Shown: piece after piece, positions 8,427 to 17,600 of the stretch
Layout of the letters: every line of letters begins with the position of its first letter
Numbering within the stretch: position 1 is the first letter of the stretch
Source of the DNA: Sulfuricystis sp964478415
GTDB taxonomy: Bacteria; Pseudomonadota; Gammaproteobacteria; Burkholderiales; Rhodocyclaceae
Length of the DNA: 23,083 nt
Assembly: GCA_964478415.1 (NCBI GenBank)
Contig: CAYZII010000035.1
Span: 1-23,083, forward strand
Direction: 5' to 3'
The notes under the pieces: generated by a model
Told to the model about the DNA's origin: nothing
Seen by the model: the letters and a program-made list of their open reading frames with translations, nothing else
Database searches by the model: none
Program-made: the position numbers and the translations under genes

Positions 8427-10394
8427 ATGAAAGCGACTTACGACGAAACCAGTTTCCGCGTCCTCAAAGGGCTCGAACCGGTGCGCGAGCGGCCGGGCAT
8501 GTATACGCGCACCGACTCGCCGGCCCACATCATCCAGGAAGTGATCGACAATGCCGCCGACGAAGCCCTTGCCGGCTTCGCGAAGAACATCCACGTGCTG
8601 GTCGCCCGCGACGGCAGCGTCACCGTCAGCGACGACGGCCGCGGCATACCGGTTGGCCTACACCCGGAAGAAAAAGTGCCGGTGGTCGTGCTCGCCTTCA
8701 CCCGCCTGCATGCCGGCGGAAAATTCGACAAGAAGACCGGCCAGGGCGCCTATGCCTTTTCCGGAGGACTGCATGGCGTCGGTGTCGCGGTCACGAACGC
8801 GCTTTCCCGACGCGTCGAAGTCGAAGTACGCCGTGACGGCAGAATCCACACGGTAAGCTTTTCCGACGGCGGTGAAACGGTCTCCCCGCTCGAGGTCATC
8901 GGCACCTGTGGCCGGCAGACCGGCACCCGGGTACGCGTCTGGCCCGACCCGAAATATTTCGACTCACCCAGGATTCCACAAGCCGAACTGGAACGCCTGC
9001 TCCGCTCCAAAGCCGTCTTGCTGCCTGGCGTCCAGGTCACACTGGCGATCGAGCAGGACGACGGCACGTTGCTCGAGAAGCACTGGCGCTATCCCGAAGG
9101 ACTTTCCGGCTATTTGAAGGAAATCGCCCATGCCGAGCCGGTTGCGCCGCTGTGGTGCGCGGAAAACTACGCCGGCGTGGAGGATGCGAATTTCGCTCAG
9201 GGTGAGGGCGCCGCGTGGGCGATCGGTTGGTGGGCAGATGCCGCGCCGACCGAATCCTATGTCAACCTGATCCCGACCGTGGCCGGCGGCACTCACGAAT
9301 CCGGCCTCAGGGCCGGTGTTTTCGAGGCCGTGAAAAGTTTCATCGAGCACCATGCGCTGCTGCCGCGTGGCGTGAAACTCCAGCAGGAAGACGTCTGCGG
9401 CAAGATGGGATTCGTGCTCTCGGCACGCCTCCTCGATCCGCAGTTCCAGGGCCAGGTCAAGGAAAAACTCACCTCGCGCGAAGCGGTGAAATTGATCCAG
9501 AGCACGGTGCGCGATCCGCTGGAAATCTGGCTCAACCAGCATCTCGATGCCGCCAGGACGATTGCCGAACTGGTGATCGGGCAGGCATTGGCACGCCAGA
9601 AGAACGCGCAAAAAGTCGAAAAGAAGAAACAGTCGGGGATCGCCGTGTTGCCGGGCAAACTCGCCGACTGCGAATCGACGGACATTACCGCGAACGAGCT
9701 ATTCCTCGTCGAAGGCGATTCGGCCGGCGGCTCGGCCAAGATGGCGAGGAACCGCGAAACGCAGGCCATCCTGCCGCTCAGGGGCAAGTTACAGAACGCC
9801 TGGGAAATCGAAGCGGACCGTCTGTTCGCCAATGCCGAGATTCACGACATCGCCGTGGCATTGGGCGTCGAACCGCACGGCGCGAGCGACGACGTCGACC
9901 TGTCGTCCTTGCGTTATGGCAAGGTGATCATCATGTCGGATGCCGACGTCGATGGCGCACACATCCAGACTCTGCTGCTGACCTTGTTCTACCGCCACTT
10001 TCCGGCACTGATCCGCCACGGCCACGTCTATATCGCCCAGCCGCCGCTCTACCGGATCGACGTACCAGCCTCCGGCAAGAAGCGTCCCGCGCGACGCCTG
10101 TATGCGCTCGACGACAGCGAGCTGGAAGCGATCAAGGATCGTCTCGTCAAGGAAGGTATCCCCGCTGAGAAGATTGAGGTAGGCCGTTTCAAGGGTCTGG
10201 GTGAAATGAACCCGGAGCAGCTGCGCGAAACCGCGATGGACCCGGCTACCCGGCGTGTGCTGCCGGTGTTCGAGCGCCCGGAAGCACACGAGGAAACACT
10301 CAAGCTTTTCAATCTGCTGATGGGCAAAGGTGAGGCCGCCGCGCGCCGCGCCTGGATGGAAGAAAAAGGCAACCTGATCGAGGCCGACGTATGA
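8427..10394 (+). CDS. parE: DNA topoisomerase IV subunit B
   Basis: ATPase subunit of topoisomerase IV, which decatenates daughter chromosomes. 655 residues. GHKL ATPase motifs: EVIDNAADEALAG with Glu38 and Asn42, SDDGRGIPVG (about 68-76), and the SGGLHGVGVAVTNALS loop. TOPRIM motifs: FLVEGDSAGGSAK (about 427-440) and IIMSDADVDGAHI (about 500-512). The C-terminal VGRFKGLGEMNPEQLRET is typical of GyrB/ParE. The short TOPRIM region without the GyrB insertion and the pairing with parC identify ParE. ATG 8427 (MKATYDETSFRVLKGLEP) fits the family; a frame start further upstream would add unrelated residues across the tRNA promoter. A TGcTATTTT extended -10-like box ends 11 nt before the ATG, suggesting a very short leader. 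Confidence 0.95.
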   Translation: MKATYDETSFRVLKGLEPVRERPGMYTRTDSPAHIIQEVIDNAADEALAGFAKNIHVLVARDGSVTVSDDGRGIPVGLHPEEKVPVVVLAFTRLHAGGKFDKKTGQGAYAFSGGLHGVGVAVTNALSRRVEVEVRRDGRIHTVSFSDGGETVSPLEVIGTCGRQTGTRVRVWPDPKYFDSPRIPQAELERLLRSKAVLLPGVQVTLAIEQDDGTLLEKHWRYPEGLSGYLKEIAHAEPVAPLWCAENYAGVEDANFAQGEGAAWAIGWWADAAPTESYVNLIPTVAGGTHESGLRAGVFEAVKSFIEHHALLPRGVKLQQEDVCGKMGFVLSARLLDPQFQGQVKEKLTSREAVKLIQSTVRDPLEIWLNQHLDAARTIAELVIGQALARQKNAQKVEKKKQSGIAVLPGKLADCESTDITANELFLVEGDSAGGSAKMARNRETQAILPLRGKLQNAWEIEADRLFANAEIHDIAVALGVEPHGASDDVDLSSLRYGKVIIMSDADVDGAHIQTLLLTLFYRHFPALIRHGHVYIAQPPLYRIDVPASGKKRPARRLYALDDSELEAIKDRLVKEGIPAEKIEVGRFKGLGEMNPEQLRETAMDPATRRVLPVFERPEAHEETLKLFNLLMGKGEAAARRAWMEEKGNLIEADV

Positions 10395-12748
10395 ACCACG
10401 ACACTCCCGACCTTTTCGACGACGTGGCGGTCGCTCCGCCCTCTCCTCCCTCTCCTCCCGCCGTGCCCCCGGCGCCGACTTTTGCGGAAGGCGAAGCCTT
10501 GCCCCTCGACGTCTACGCCGAGCGCGCTTATCTCGCCTATGCGATGAGTGTGGTCAAGTCGCGCGCATTGCCGCAGGTCGAGGATGGTCTGAAGCCCGTG
10601 CAGCGCCGCATCCTCTATGCGATGCACGAGATGCGCCTTGCCGCCAACGCGAAGCATGTCAAGAGCGCACGCGTGGTTGGCGATGTGATCGGCAAGTATC
10701 ATCCGCACGGCGATGTCAGCGTCTATGACGCGATGGTACGCGTCGCGCAAGATTTTTCCCTCCGTTATCCGCTCGTCGACGGCCAGGGCAACTTCGGCTC
10801 GCGCGATGGCGATGGTGCGGCGGCGATGCGTTACACCGAATGCCGCCTGACACCGATCGCGGAGCTCCTGCTCGGCGAGATCGACAAAAGCACGGTCGAC
10901 TTCATGCCCAACTACGATGGCACGCTGAAGGAACCAGCGCTGCTGCCGGCCCGTCTGCCTTTCATACTCCTGAATGGGGCCTCCGGCATCGCGGTTGGCA
11001 TGGCCACCGAGATCCCGCCGCATAACCTCGCCGAAGTGGCCGAGGCGCTGAAACTCTTGATCCGGAAACCGGGCGCCACCCTCGACGAAGTGCTCGCCGT
11101 GTTGCCGGGCCCGGATTTTCCCGGCGGCGGCCAGATCATCTCCACGCCTGCCGACATTCGCGCCGCGTATGCCAGCGGCCGTGGCAGTGTGCGCATGCGC
11201 GCCCGGTGGCGCATTGAGGAGCTAGCGCGCGGCCAGTGGCGCGTGATCGTCCATGAACTGCCGCACGGCGTCTCGACCGCGCAGGTATTGTCGGAGATCG
11301 AGGCGATCACCAATCCCCAGCCGCGGCCGGGCAAGAAGGATGTCTCCCAGGAGCAGAAGAATCTGAAACAGGCGCTGCTCGCCGTGCTCGATGCGGTGCG
11401 CGACGAATCGAACGAGAAGGAACCGGTGCGCATCGTGCTGGAGCCACGTTCCTCGCGCATCGCAAGGGACGAGTTCATGGCCGTGCTGCTCGCGCACACC
11501 AGCCTCGAAGCGAGCGTGCCGGTGAATCTGACGATGATCGGCCGCGACGGCCGCCCAGCGCAAAAACCTTTGCTTACCGTGCTGAACGAATGGCTGCAGT
11601 TCCGCCAGGCGACAGTGGAACGCAGGAGTCGCCAGCGGCTCGCCGAAGTCGAACGTCGTCTGCACGTCCTCGCCGGGCGCATGCGCGCCTTTTTATCGAT
11701 CGATGCGATCATCGCGACGATCCGCGAGGCGGATGAACCGAAGGCCGAACTGATGTCGAAGTTCGGGCTCAGCGAGATCCAGGCCGAAGACATCCTCGAA
11801 ATCCGTTTGCGCCAGTTGGCGCGTCTCGAAGGCATCCGGATCGAACAGGAACAGAAAGCGCTCGAGGACGAGGCATCCGGCTTGCGCCGCGTGCTGGACG
11901 ACCCGAAGGAACTGACGAAGCTGATCGTCCGGGAGATCGGCGAGGATGCCAAACGGTTCGGCGATGCACGCCGCACGCTGATCGAGACCGTCGCGCCAGT
12001 GATGCCTGCCGAAGTCCCACTTCCCGATGAGCCCGTCACCGTGATTCTGTCGAGAAACGGCTGGGTGCGCACGCGCCAGGGCCATGGCATCGATCCACGG
12101 GGCATCAGTTACAAGACCGGTGACTTTCCATTTCTGGTGGCAGAAACGCGCACCGTCTGGCCACTCGTCGTCATCGACACCAACGGGCGCGCTTACAGCC
12201 TGCGTGTCGCCGACCTTCCGGGCGGGCGCGGCGATGGTGTTCCGATCACCACGCTGGTCGATTTCCAGGATGGTGGTAAGCTCTGCCAGGCGCTCAGCAA
12301 TGCTCCCGAAGCGGAATACCTTTTCGCCACCTCCGCCGGTTACGGCTTCATCGCCACAGTCGGCAACCTCGTGTCGCGCCAGAAAGCCGGCAAGGCCTTC
12401 ATGACACTGGATAAGGACGAAAAACCCCTGTTACCGGTCAAAGTCGGCACGGGAGATACGGTGGCGGCACTCAGTGCCGCCGGCCGCCTGCTGCTGTTCC
12501 CGCTCGCCGAAGTGAAAAGGATGGCCAAAGGGCGAGGCACGATCCTGCAAGACATCGGCCCGCAGGACGAGCTGGTGGCCTTAGCCGTCGGCAATGACGC
12601 TTTCGTCGTCAGCGGCATCGGCCGGGGAGGCAAGCCCGTCACCGTACGGCTCACTGGCGATGACACGGATATGTTCCGCGGCCACCGTGCGCGCAAGGGA
12701 CATCCGCTGCCTGCCAGGCTCAAGCCCACGGGACTAGCACCTGCCTAG
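10391..12748 (+). CDS. parC: DNA topoisomerase IV subunit A
   Basis: DNA-cleaving subunit of topoisomerase IV, 785 residues. Its ATG overlaps the parE stop (ATGA), with GAGG 7 nt upstream, so translation is coupled. Residues 14-31 form a Pro-rich, probably disordered N-terminal extension. Then come the cleavage domain with HPHGD (105-108 region) and the active-site Tyr148 in AAAMRYTE, a coiled-coil tower (about 400-510), and a C-terminal beta-pinwheel without a GyrA box, consistent with ParC. In the quinolone-resistance region the residues equivalent to E. coli Ser80 and Glu84 are Val109 and Asp113. Longer than E. coli ParC (752), mostly through the N terminus. Confidence 0.95.
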   Translation: MNHDTPDLFDDVAVAPPSPPSPPAVPPAPTFAEGEALPLDVYAERAYLAYAMSVVKSRALPQVEDGLKPVQRRILYAMHEMRLAANAKHVKSARVVGDVIGKYHPHGDVSVYDAMVRVAQDFSLRYPLVDGQGNFGSRDGDGAAAMRYTECRLTPIAELLLGEIDKSTVDFMPNYDGTLKEPALLPARLPFILLNGASGIAVGMATEIPPHNLAEVAEALKLLIRKPGATLDEVLAVLPGPDFPGGGQIISTPADIRAAYASGRGSVRMRARWRIEELARGQWRVIVHELPHGVSTAQVLSEIEAITNPQPRPGKKDVSQEQKNLKQALLAVLDAVRDESNEKEPVRIVLEPRSSRIARDEFMAVLLAHTSLEASVPVNLTMIGRDGRPAQKPLLTVLNEWLQFRQATVERRSRQRLAEVERRLHVLAGRMRAFLSIDAIIATIREADEPKAELMSKFGLSEIQAEDILEIRLRQLARLEGIRIEQEQKALEDEASGLRRVLDDPKELTKLIVREIGEDAKRFGDARRTLIETVAPVMPAEVPLPDEPVTVILSRNGWVRTRQGHGIDPRGISYKTGDFPFLVAETRTVWPLVVIDTNGRAYSLRVADLPGGRGDGVPITTLVDFQDGGKLCQALSNAPEAEYLFATSAGYGFIATVGNLVSRQKAGKAFMTLDKDEKPLLPVKVGTGDTVAALSAAGRLLLFPLAEVKRMAKGRGTILQDIGPQDELVALAVGNDAFVVSGIGRGGKPVTVRLTGDDTDMFRGHRARKGHPLPARLKPTGLAPA
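10443..10490 (+). repeat. Tandem CTCTCCTCC repeat and single-arm element match in parC
   Basis: Two tandem copies of CTCTCCTCC encode the PPSPPSPP run. They abut CGTGCCCCC, G, GCGCCGACT (10462-10480), which matches the left arm of the permease copy at about 16 of 19 positions, followed by a loop-like TTTGCGGAAG. It encodes AVPPAPTF, in the same frame as AVPPAPSF in recB. No right arm follows, so it could be a truncated copy or compositional convergence in a Pro-rich linker. Confidence 0.4.
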
Positions 12749-12769
12749 CACAGTGCTTCTTCCATCCTG

Positions 12770-12775
12770 TATAAT
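12770..12775 (+). promoter_or_regulatory. Consensus -10 box before the small Cys-containing gene
   Basis: A perfect TATAAT lies just after the parC stop and ends 10 nt before the ATG at 12786. The predicted start site near 12782 leaves a leader of about 4 nt. There is no convincing -35. Confidence 0.5.
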
Positions 12776-12785
12776 CTGTAGGCTT

Positions 12786-13031
12786 ATGAGCACCGAGAAA
12801 AAAGAACCCGCAACGCGTTACTGCTATCACTGCCGCACGCATCACCCCGTCGAGGAAATGCGGCTGTTGGTCACCAAGACCGGTTCTCGCTGGCGCTGCA
12901 TCAAGAGCATCGAGGCCGTCAAGCGCTCCAAAGAAGAACGCGATGCCTACGGGCGTCAGGTTTCCGCTGCCAACCAGGCTGAAGCCTCGGTGCGTGCGCG
13001 CATGCTGAACAAGATTCAGCGCGGACTCTGA
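12786..13031 (+). CDS. Small conserved-looking protein with CxxC motif, function unknown
   Basis: 81 residues, beginning MSTEKKEPATRYCYHCRTHH. Cys13, Cys16 and Cys38 (in SRWRC), with nearby histidines, could bind a zinc ion. The rest is basic and likely helical (KRSKEERDAYGRQ, then an Ala/Arg-rich tail). I do not recognise a named family; a nucleic-acid-binding zinc-ribbon-like protein is an inference. The ATG at 12786 is preferred over an in-frame start at 12753, because a consensus TATAAT lies between them and the extra residues look unrelated. Its last 16 nt overlap the 3' end of recD on the other strand. Confidence 0.7.
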   Translation: MSTEKKEPATRYCYHCRTHHPVEEMRLLVTKTGSRWRCIKSIEAVKRSKEERDAYGRQVSAANQAEASVRARMLNKIQRGL

Positions 13032-14605
13032 AAGCGTTCGCGCAAGCCGGACATGCGTAGTGAGCGGCGCTCGATCGCGGCGCGGAGCACCGTTTCGTCC
13101 GCCCACAGCGTGACGCGCTTTTTCGCCCGGGTGATGCCGGTATAGACGAGTTCGCGCGTGGCCACCGGCGAAACCTTTGCCGGTAATGTCAGCAGCACAT
13201 GCGCGAATTCCGACCCTTGCGCCTTGTGCACGGTCATCGCCCAGGCCGGTGTCCATTCCGGCAGGCGTTGCAACGGGATCCAGCGCAACGGTTCCCCCGG
13301 AAAGACCACCTTGCTGCGTCCATCGACGGGATCGGTCGAGAGTAGGCCGATGTCACCGTTGAAGACCCGCAGCACGGGTTCATTGCGCAACACCATGATC
13401 GGCGTACCGAGCGGCGGGCGCAGCGGATCGCCGGTGAGTATCCGGTTGATCGCTTCGGCCTCCTGACGATGGGCACAGAGCACGCGAAAAGCATCGAAGC
13501 GCGCGAACAGCGCCTGGGGCTTAAGTCCTGCGGCCACACCGTCAAGATAGTCCCGATAACCCTGGCGTGCCGCCTCGACGAGCGCATGTAGTTCGCTGCG
13601 CGCCACCCAGACCAGATCATCCCCACCTACGCGTAACAGGTCGAGTGCGCCCTCGGCATCCCCCTGGCGCAGCAGATCGGCCAGCCGCCCGATGCCGCTT
13701 CCCGCGCCGAATCGGAAATTCGTCGTCAGCAGTGCGATGCTGCCCGACAGCTTCGGGCTCTCACACAGATCTGCAAACACGGCACCGGCCTCGACCGCGG
13801 CGAGCTGGTCTCGGTCGCCGAGCAGGATCAGGCGCGCCTGCGATGGCAGCGCCTCGAGCAGGTGGCTCATCAAAGACAGATCGATCATCGATGCTTCATC
13901 GACGACCAGCAGATCGATGGCAAGCTGACGATCCCGATGGTGCAGGAAGCTGCCGTCGCCGCGCACGCCAAGCAGGCGGTGGATTGTATGCGCTCCGGCG
14001 AGTAACGTCACACCCGCTGTCTGCAAGGCCTCACCGATGCGCGCGGCCGCCTTGCCGGTCGGCGCGGCCAGTGCGATGTCGAGCTGGGGCCAGCGCCGCT
14101 GCAGCAGGCCGATGATGCGCGCCAACGTGTAAGTCTTGCCGGTGCCCGGTCCGCCGGAAATCACTGCCAGCCGCTGCGTCAGCGCGATCGCGGCCGCCTG
14201 CCGCTGTCCAGCGTCGGGAAACAGTTTGGCAATCTCTTCACTGAATGCCACATCCAGCGGCGCGGCCTGGCGGCATCGTGCCAGCAGATCGTCTGCGACA
14301 CGCCGTTCGTAATCCCAGTAACGGCGCAGATAGAGCCGCCGTCCATCCCAGACCAGCGGCGTCCAGTCTGCCCCACTGCCGACGATCGGCAGTCGTGGCA
14401 GCCGGGTGCGAAAACCCTCGCGTGCGGCGGCATCCATTTGCACGGCCCAAGGCCCCCAGCCGTCCTCCATTGCCAGATCGGCACACACATGCCCTTCCAT
14501 CGTCGCCAGGCAAGCCAACTGCGCGGCAAGTTCCGCATCCGCATCGCCGGCGCCCAGAAAACGTCCGAGATGTCGTACGAGAGGGGGAAGCATCGTGGGA
14601 TTCAT
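13016..14605 (-). CDS. recD: Exodeoxyribonuclease V subunit alpha
   Basis: Fast 5'-3' helicase subunit of RecBCD. 529 residues, shorter than E. coli RecD (608) but with all core motifs. These are Walker A SGGPGTGKTYTLARI, the LAAPTGKAAARI motif Ia, Walker B LLVVDEASMIDL, LLGDRDQLAAVEAGAVF, and the C-terminal AMTVHKAQGSEF and LVYTGITRAKKRVTLWA motifs. Start ATG 14605 (MNPTMLPPLVRHL) overlaps the recB stop as ATGA and has GAGG 7 nt upstream. A start further upstream at 14734 would only read recB in another frame. It is the last gene of recC-recB-recD and converges on the small gene at 12786. Confidence 0.94.
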   Translation of the reverse strand: MNPTMLPPLVRHLGRFLGAGDADAELAAQLACLATMEGHVCADLAMEDGWGPWAVQMDAAAREGFRTRLPRLPIVGSGADWTPLVWDGRRLYLRRYWDYERRVADDLLARCRQAAPLDVAFSEEIAKLFPDAGQRQAAAIALTQRLAVISGGPGTGKTYTLARIIGLLQRRWPQLDIALAAPTGKAAARIGEALQTAGVTLLAGAHTIHRLLGVRGDGSFLHHRDRQLAIDLLVVDEASMIDLSLMSHLLEALPSQARLILLGDRDQLAAVEAGAVFADLCESPKLSGSIALLTTNFRFGAGSGIGRLADLLRQGDAEGALDLLRVGGDDLVWVARSELHALVEAARQGYRDYLDGVAAGLKPQALFARFDAFRVLCAHRQEAEAINRILTGDPLRPPLGTPIMVLRNEPVLRVFNGDIGLLSTDPVDGRSKVVFPGEPLRWIPLQRLPEWTPAWAMTVHKAQGSEFAHVLLTLPAKVSPVATRELVYTGITRAKKRVTLWADETVLRAAIERRSLRMSGLRERFQSPR

Positions 14606-17600
14606 CGTATCGCCTCGTCGAGGCAAGCCTCGATCTCGCTGATGGCGGGACGCACGAAGAACACGCCGTCCGTGCTGCCGGGGCGCATACCCCGCACGAA
14701 CAGATAGAACACGCCCCCAAAAACCGTTTCCCAATCGTGCTGCGACTCGCGCAGCGCGAGCGCGCGTTTCAGTGCAGCGGCATAGATGCGCAATTGCAGG
14801 TCGTAATGATGCGTCTGCATCGCCGTCGCCAGCGCAGCGGAACCATAATCCTCGAGCCAGTTCGATTTCCAGTCGACGATGTACCAGCGGCCATTCGCCT
14901 GGAACACCAGATCGATGAAGCCCTTCATGTAGCCGGCCCGGGCCTCTTGCGAGGCGAGCGGAAAGGTGAATTCCATCTCCCGCAGTGTGGCATGGCGGGG
15001 GACATCGGCCAGTCTGAGGCCCTCGTCTGTCAGCGGCGTCGTCAGCACGTCTGTGACCAATCGTTCGAGTACGGTTTGCCAGTCTGGTGCATAGCCATAT
15101 TCGGCGAGCACCGAAGCAACGACGGGGGCGACCGTATGAGGAAATTGGAAATCGATGCGTTCGAACAACGCATGCAGACAGCTGCCCGCCCGGGTCCCGC
15201 GAGGGAAATCCTGAATGCTGGTTGGTGCCGTAACGCTCGATCGTGCCTCGGCCACCGCCTCACTGCCCAAACTCGGCGCTGGCGGAAGAATGAGCGTCCC
15301 GCCGGGCGCCGAGTCAACTCGAAAACTCGGCGCTGGCGGGACGGCACCCCCCCACGATGGCAAGGCATCATAGTCGGCGCCTTCGCCTTCTTCCGCCAAG
15401 GCAGCGACAAGCGAGGAAAAGCTGCGCACCCGCCACGGTTCAGGGATATGGCCGAGGAAGGGTCGGGGCCGCAAAGCCTGCTCGGGAATTTCCTTTTGCA
15501 GCGGCTCGCCACCGCGCTCGGGCAATGGCATGACCTTGAACGCGCCGTTGAGTTGCGCTTCTAGCGCATGCAGCTCGATGGTTTCATCGTGTTTTTCCAG
15601 CCATTCTTGCAGCCACTGGCGCGGATCGCCGGCCACCCGTTCGGCTGGGCGGAACAGCAGCCAGGCAAGCGGCGAACGCGCACAGTTGTTGACCTTGCCC
15701 CAGATCACGATGCAACGATGTTCGGCACGCGTCAAAGCGACGTAGGCGAGGCGCAATTCTTCGGCGGCGGCTTCGCGCTCGGCAGCGGCAAGAATCTCAG
15801 CCGCCTGCGGTGAGCCGAAATCGAGGAAGGGCTGCCCTTGCAAATGGGCGAGCGTTGGCCATCCTTTTTTTTCATCACGCCCCAGCCACAGGAAGGGGCA
15901 ATAGACGATCGGGTATTGCAAACCCTTCGCCGCATGCTGCGTCACGATACGCACCAGTTGCGCGTCGCTTTCCAGGCGCAGCATGACCTCATCGCTCTCT
16001 ACAGTCACGCGTTGAGCGGCGATGTGACGCGCCAGACCCTCGGCATCGAGACCGAGGGACTGTTCCGCAGCCTGCAACAGCTCGGCCAGATGCCGGTAAT
16101 TGGTCAGCCGCCGTTCGCCATCGGGACGGGCGAGCATGCGCGCGACGACGTTTTCGCGCCGCAGCAGGCGACGCCACATCGCGATGAATCCTTCCTCGCG
16201 CAACAATGCGAGATCATCGTGGAAGCGCTCGAGGCGGGCACTCCAGGCCGGATCGTCCTCTCGCCAGGCCGCCAGTTGCGCCGCATCGGCACCCAACAGC
16301 ACCGTCGCCAACGCAGCGCGCACCAGGGCCTCACGCGACGGCTGCGCGATCGCGATCAGCAGCCGCTCGATTTCTTCCGCCTCGGCGCTTTTCCAGACAC
16401 TGCCCCCACCCCCGCTGACCGACGGGATGCCTCGCCGTTGGAGCGCCTGCCGTACCAGCTCCCCGTCGCGATGCGTTCGCACCAGCACCGCGATGTCGCT
16501 TCCCTTCAGCCGCCGCCCTGCCACGCTCGCCCTGCCCTCTGTGGCAAGCTGCAACAGCCGCGCGATGTCGGCGGAGACCGCCTCTGCCGCCATCGCTTTC
16601 GCCGTCTCTTTCGTGAAGCTCCTCGCATCGACTGGTTTTTCCATCAACCACAACGTAAAGGGTGCGGCCTCATCGTCGATGTCACAGCGCGGGCGTTCGA
16701 CATTCGCCGCCTGCGCGGGTTCGTAAGGCAGATCGTCGAGCAGGAAAGGCCGTGGCCGCGCGAACAATGCGTTCAATGCCGAGAGCAGGGGCTTGTCGGA
16801 GCGGCGGTTTTCGAGCAAGGCGTGGCCGGCATCGGCCTCACCACGGGCGGCGAGGTAGGCGAAGATGTCGGCGCCGCGAAAACTGTAAATCGCCTGCTTC
16901 GGATCGCCGACGAAGATCAGCGGATGCCTTGCCGTGCCAAAAATGCGTGTAAAGATACGCAACTGTAGCGTATCGGTATCCTGGAACTCGTCCACCAGTG
17001 CGATTGCGTAACGCGCACGCAGCGCTTCGATGAGGTGTTCACCCTGTGCGCCGTCGAGTGCGACAGCGAACTCGCTCAGCAGATCGTCATAGCTTTGCAG
17101 GCCGCCCGCCTGTTTGCGTCGTGCCAACTCATCGCGCGCCAAAAGCAGGAAATCGGCCACGAAACTCCGCAATGCGGCGCCAGCTGCCGTCTCGAAATCC
17201 CCCATCGCCTGCCAGAGGGCATCCATTGCCGCGAAAAAGGGATGCTCCGGCATGGGGCTTTCTTTTTTTCGCCCCTGCTCGACCTTGCGCAGCGTGAGCA
17301 ATGCAACAGGTTCAGGGGCAGGCAACAGCGGCATGGTTTCGGCCAACCACGCGTCGGCCGCCGCAACCGCGGCGTCGATTTTTCGCGCTGGATAGATGTT
17401 TCCCCGCAAATCAGCACCATGCAGCCATCCGCCTATCGCCTTGGCATCCCACAGCCCACGCGCGCGATGCCAGCTCTGCCAGAGATGCTGTTCTGCGGCA
17501 CTGCGATCGTTCGCGTGCGGTCGGCCGACCTGCACGTCCCCGCGAGCCAGGTGATCATCGATCTTGTCGACCAGCCCTTGCGGCCCCTTCAGATTATTGA

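Noticed and set aside
13690..13720. Sequence in recD resembling an element arm (FRFGAGSGIG)
   Set aside because: RecD proteins natively have a RF-x-x-x-SGIG motif here, so the similarity comes from the protein family.
14606..14734. Upstream start for recD at 14734
   Set aside because: The extra 43 residues are recB read in another frame; the ATG at 14605 has a ribosome-binding site and ATGA overlap with recB.
14245..15564. A 439-codon open frame on plus opposite recB and recD
   Set aside because: It is antisense to two clearly recognisable genes, has Arg/His-rich low-complexity composition and no family resemblance; GC-rich third positions keep antisense frames open.
15838..16968. A 376-codon plus-strand open frame opposite recB
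   Set aside because: It lies fully inside helicase motifs of RecB on the other strand and its product resembles nothing.
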